From: Desulfovibrio inopinatus DSM 10711
Lineage (GTDB): Bacteria > Desulfobacterota > Desulfovibrionia > Desulfovibrionales > Desulfovibrionaceae
Direction: 5' to 3'
Length of the DNA: 64,000 nucleotides
Assembly (NCBI RefSeq): GCF_000429305.1
Contig: NZ_AUBP01000001.1
Location: 372,001-436,000, forward strand
Made by a program: the position numbers and the translations under genes. Positions within the stretch are counted from its first letter, which is position 1. Every line of letters starts with the position of its first letter. Below the pieces are notes generated by a model, which worked only from the letters and a program-made list of their open reading frames with translations, was not told the DNA's origin and made no database searches. Positions 62,807-64,000 of the stretch are shown piece after piece.

Positions 62807-63957
62807 GGTTTCTCCTTTGGGTCGAATGCGGTGTAAGGGCGTGACAACCATCGCCAGAGAACGAGAAGGATGACAAAAGCCACGCCGGTCACCGCGATAG
62901 AAAGCAGCGAACCGGGGGGAGCATGTGGCAGTGCATATGCGCTGTCACTTTGGGGTGTGGTCACTTCGGCATCTGAAAATTCCGGATAATAGTGTTCCAA
63001 TGCGGTATCGATATCCGTCAGTGCTTTGTTTCTGGAAATAACGACATTGACAAAGGCGAGGAGATGGGCATTGGCCGGAGATACAGCCACGGCCAGATTG
63101 TCTGTTTCGTCGGGAAAGGCAATCCATTTCAGTTCTACCCCGAGTTCCGGATCGGCCTTCAGCAGATATTCCGAGTCATATTGACTGATCAAGGTGGCGA
63201 GTGCCTTGCCTTCGGCAACGGCCATCGGGCCGCTATTCGTACCGCGTGTGGGGAGAATGGTTGCTTGAGGAAAAAGTTGTCCGGCCAAGGCTTCCTGAGC
63301 CGTTCCTTGTTGTTGCGCAAACACAACTTCGGTGTTGTTCAGAAAAAGTTGCGGGTGATCCCAATAGCGAAGGCGCAACGAGAACATCTCTGCGGCATGT
63401 TTTCGGTTGATAATAACGCCCATGGGAAAAGTGGCATAAGGAACGCTAAAACGAACCATTAAAGCCCGTTCCGGCGTGATGGACAAGGCGCTGATGCCGA
63501 GATCGGCTCTTCCTGCGGCGACGTCTTCGCAAACGGCGTTGAAGCTTTGTGCGGTCCGTTGGACATCGAGATCGACACCGAGGAAGTCGGCAATTGTACG
63601 GGCAAGGGAGATGTCGACACCGATGATACGTTTACCGTGGTCCATGACAACAGGAACCGAACGATCGGTCGTTCCGGTATCCTCGAAAAAGAAGAGCGGT
63701 TCACTCCCACGGAATTGAGAGACAATCAGTCTGCCTCGCGATGTGATGCGTTGAATCGCATCGGAATTGGTCGAAACGGTTTCAGCGCTCCCCAAGGACG
63801 TCGAAAACACCAAGATCAATGTCAGCAGAACAGAGGCGCACAGCATACGCACACCATGTTGCAGAGGAGACATCTTCCCCGGCATGACCTCTTGCTTTTG
63901 GGAGGAGCGTTTCCTCTTCGTAGAAGCGATGAAAACAGGAGACTCTTTTTTGAGCAT
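62803..63957 (-). CDS. Membrane-anchored family 3 solute-binding protein
   Basis: 384 residues. A hydrophobic N-terminal segment (~35-57) ending near GSAET, then a bacterial family 3 fold (GRLIVSQFRG; IIGVDISLARTIADFLGVDL; GRADLGISALSITPER), and a C-terminal transmembrane segment (LLSIAVTGVAFVILLVLWRW). Both ends are therefore membrane-associated. Family members bind amino acids. AGGAA lies before the ATG. First gene of the operon within the window; its promoter is probably beyond 63957. Confidence 0.83.
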   Translation of the reverse strand: MLKKESPVFIASTKRKRSSQKQEVMPGKMSPLQHGVRMLCASVLLTLILVFSTSLGSAETVSTNSDAIQRITSRGRLIVSQFRGSEPLFFFEDTGTTDRSVPVVMDHGKRIIGVDISLARTIADFLGVDLDVQRTAQSFNAVCEDVAAGRADLGISALSITPERALMVRFSVPYATFPMGVIINRKHAAEMFSLRLRYWDHPQLFLNNTEVVFAQQQGTAQEALAGQLFPQATILPTRGTNSGPMAVAEGKALATLISQYDSEYLLKADPELGVELKWIAFPDETDNLAVAVSPANAHLLAFVNVVISRNKALTDIDTALEHYYPEFSDAEVTTPQSDSAYALPHAPPGSLLSIAVTGVAFVILLVLWRWLSRPYTAFDPKEKP

Positions 63958-64000
63958 AAATTCCTGGTATACCGAAGGAGTAGTGAGTGCAAGCCTTGTT

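Overview
The window (about 64 kb) looks like chromosomal DNA of an anaerobic Desulfovibrio-like deltaproteobacterium. The evidence is the anaerobic ribonucleotide reductase (nrdG-nrdD), a Tat-exported molybdo/tungsto-oxidoreductase of the DMSO reductase family with TorD chaperone and LuxR-type sensor, a WtpA-type oxyanion binding protein, ferredoxin-fused nitroreductases, and gene styles common in that group. The assignment is by gene content only.

Layout. 13-3552: a giant nuclease-like protein, probably defence. 4325-7550: an arsR, ArsP-type permease, thioredoxin, DGC-protein, CcdA operon. 7691-10706: a glutamate-synthase-like FMN protein and a divergent MocR regulator sharing a perfect palindrome. 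10807-16084: an accessory module with a TIR-STAND protein carrying 15 WD40 repeats and a small membrane protein, bounded by short direct repeats and ending in a decayed tRNA-Ala 3' half. 16085-16483: a broken transposase. 16791-22451: a promoter, a foldable leader RNA and a five-gene operon: periplasmic binding protein, permease, ATPase, methyltransferase, and a radical SAM protein fused to a binding-protein lobe. 22677-28323: the DMSO-reductase-family operon and its regulator. 28647-33768: a tRNA-Ala integration hotspot with a broken integrase, a helical protein and a 3.3-kb unit carrying one STAND-TPR gene between 138-bp direct repeats. 33954-46455: heme-oxygenase-like protein, nitroreductases, LysR and AraC regulators, aldo/keto reductase, proline dehydrogenase, a degenerate GGDEF-TPR protein, an ECF sigma/anti-sigma pair, an MBL hydrolase and an iron-sulfur flavoprotein. 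46571-52896: a conserved unknown, nrdG-nrdD, an MFS carrier and wtpA. 52993-63957: one long minus-strand operon.

The last operon is a natural-product cluster. Its three sugar genes match in type, order-independent set and length the Bacillus ntdABC kanosamine pathway (aminotransferase with an N-terminal extension, HAD phosphatase, Gfo/Idh/MocA dehydrogenase). They are tightly coupled to a methyltransferase, a one-module NRPS with a cysteine-like adenylation code, and a secondary carrier plus binding protein. I infer an amino-sugar conjugate of an amino acid, which I do not recognise as a described compound.

The strongest candidates for something undescribed are: (1) this kanosamine-NRPS operon; (2) the leader-controlled ABC importer, methyltransferase and radical SAM-binding-lobe operon, which looks like uptake and processing of an organic or metal-containing ligand; (3) the tRNA-Ala locus at which single-gene defence cargo appears to insert as integrase-less units.
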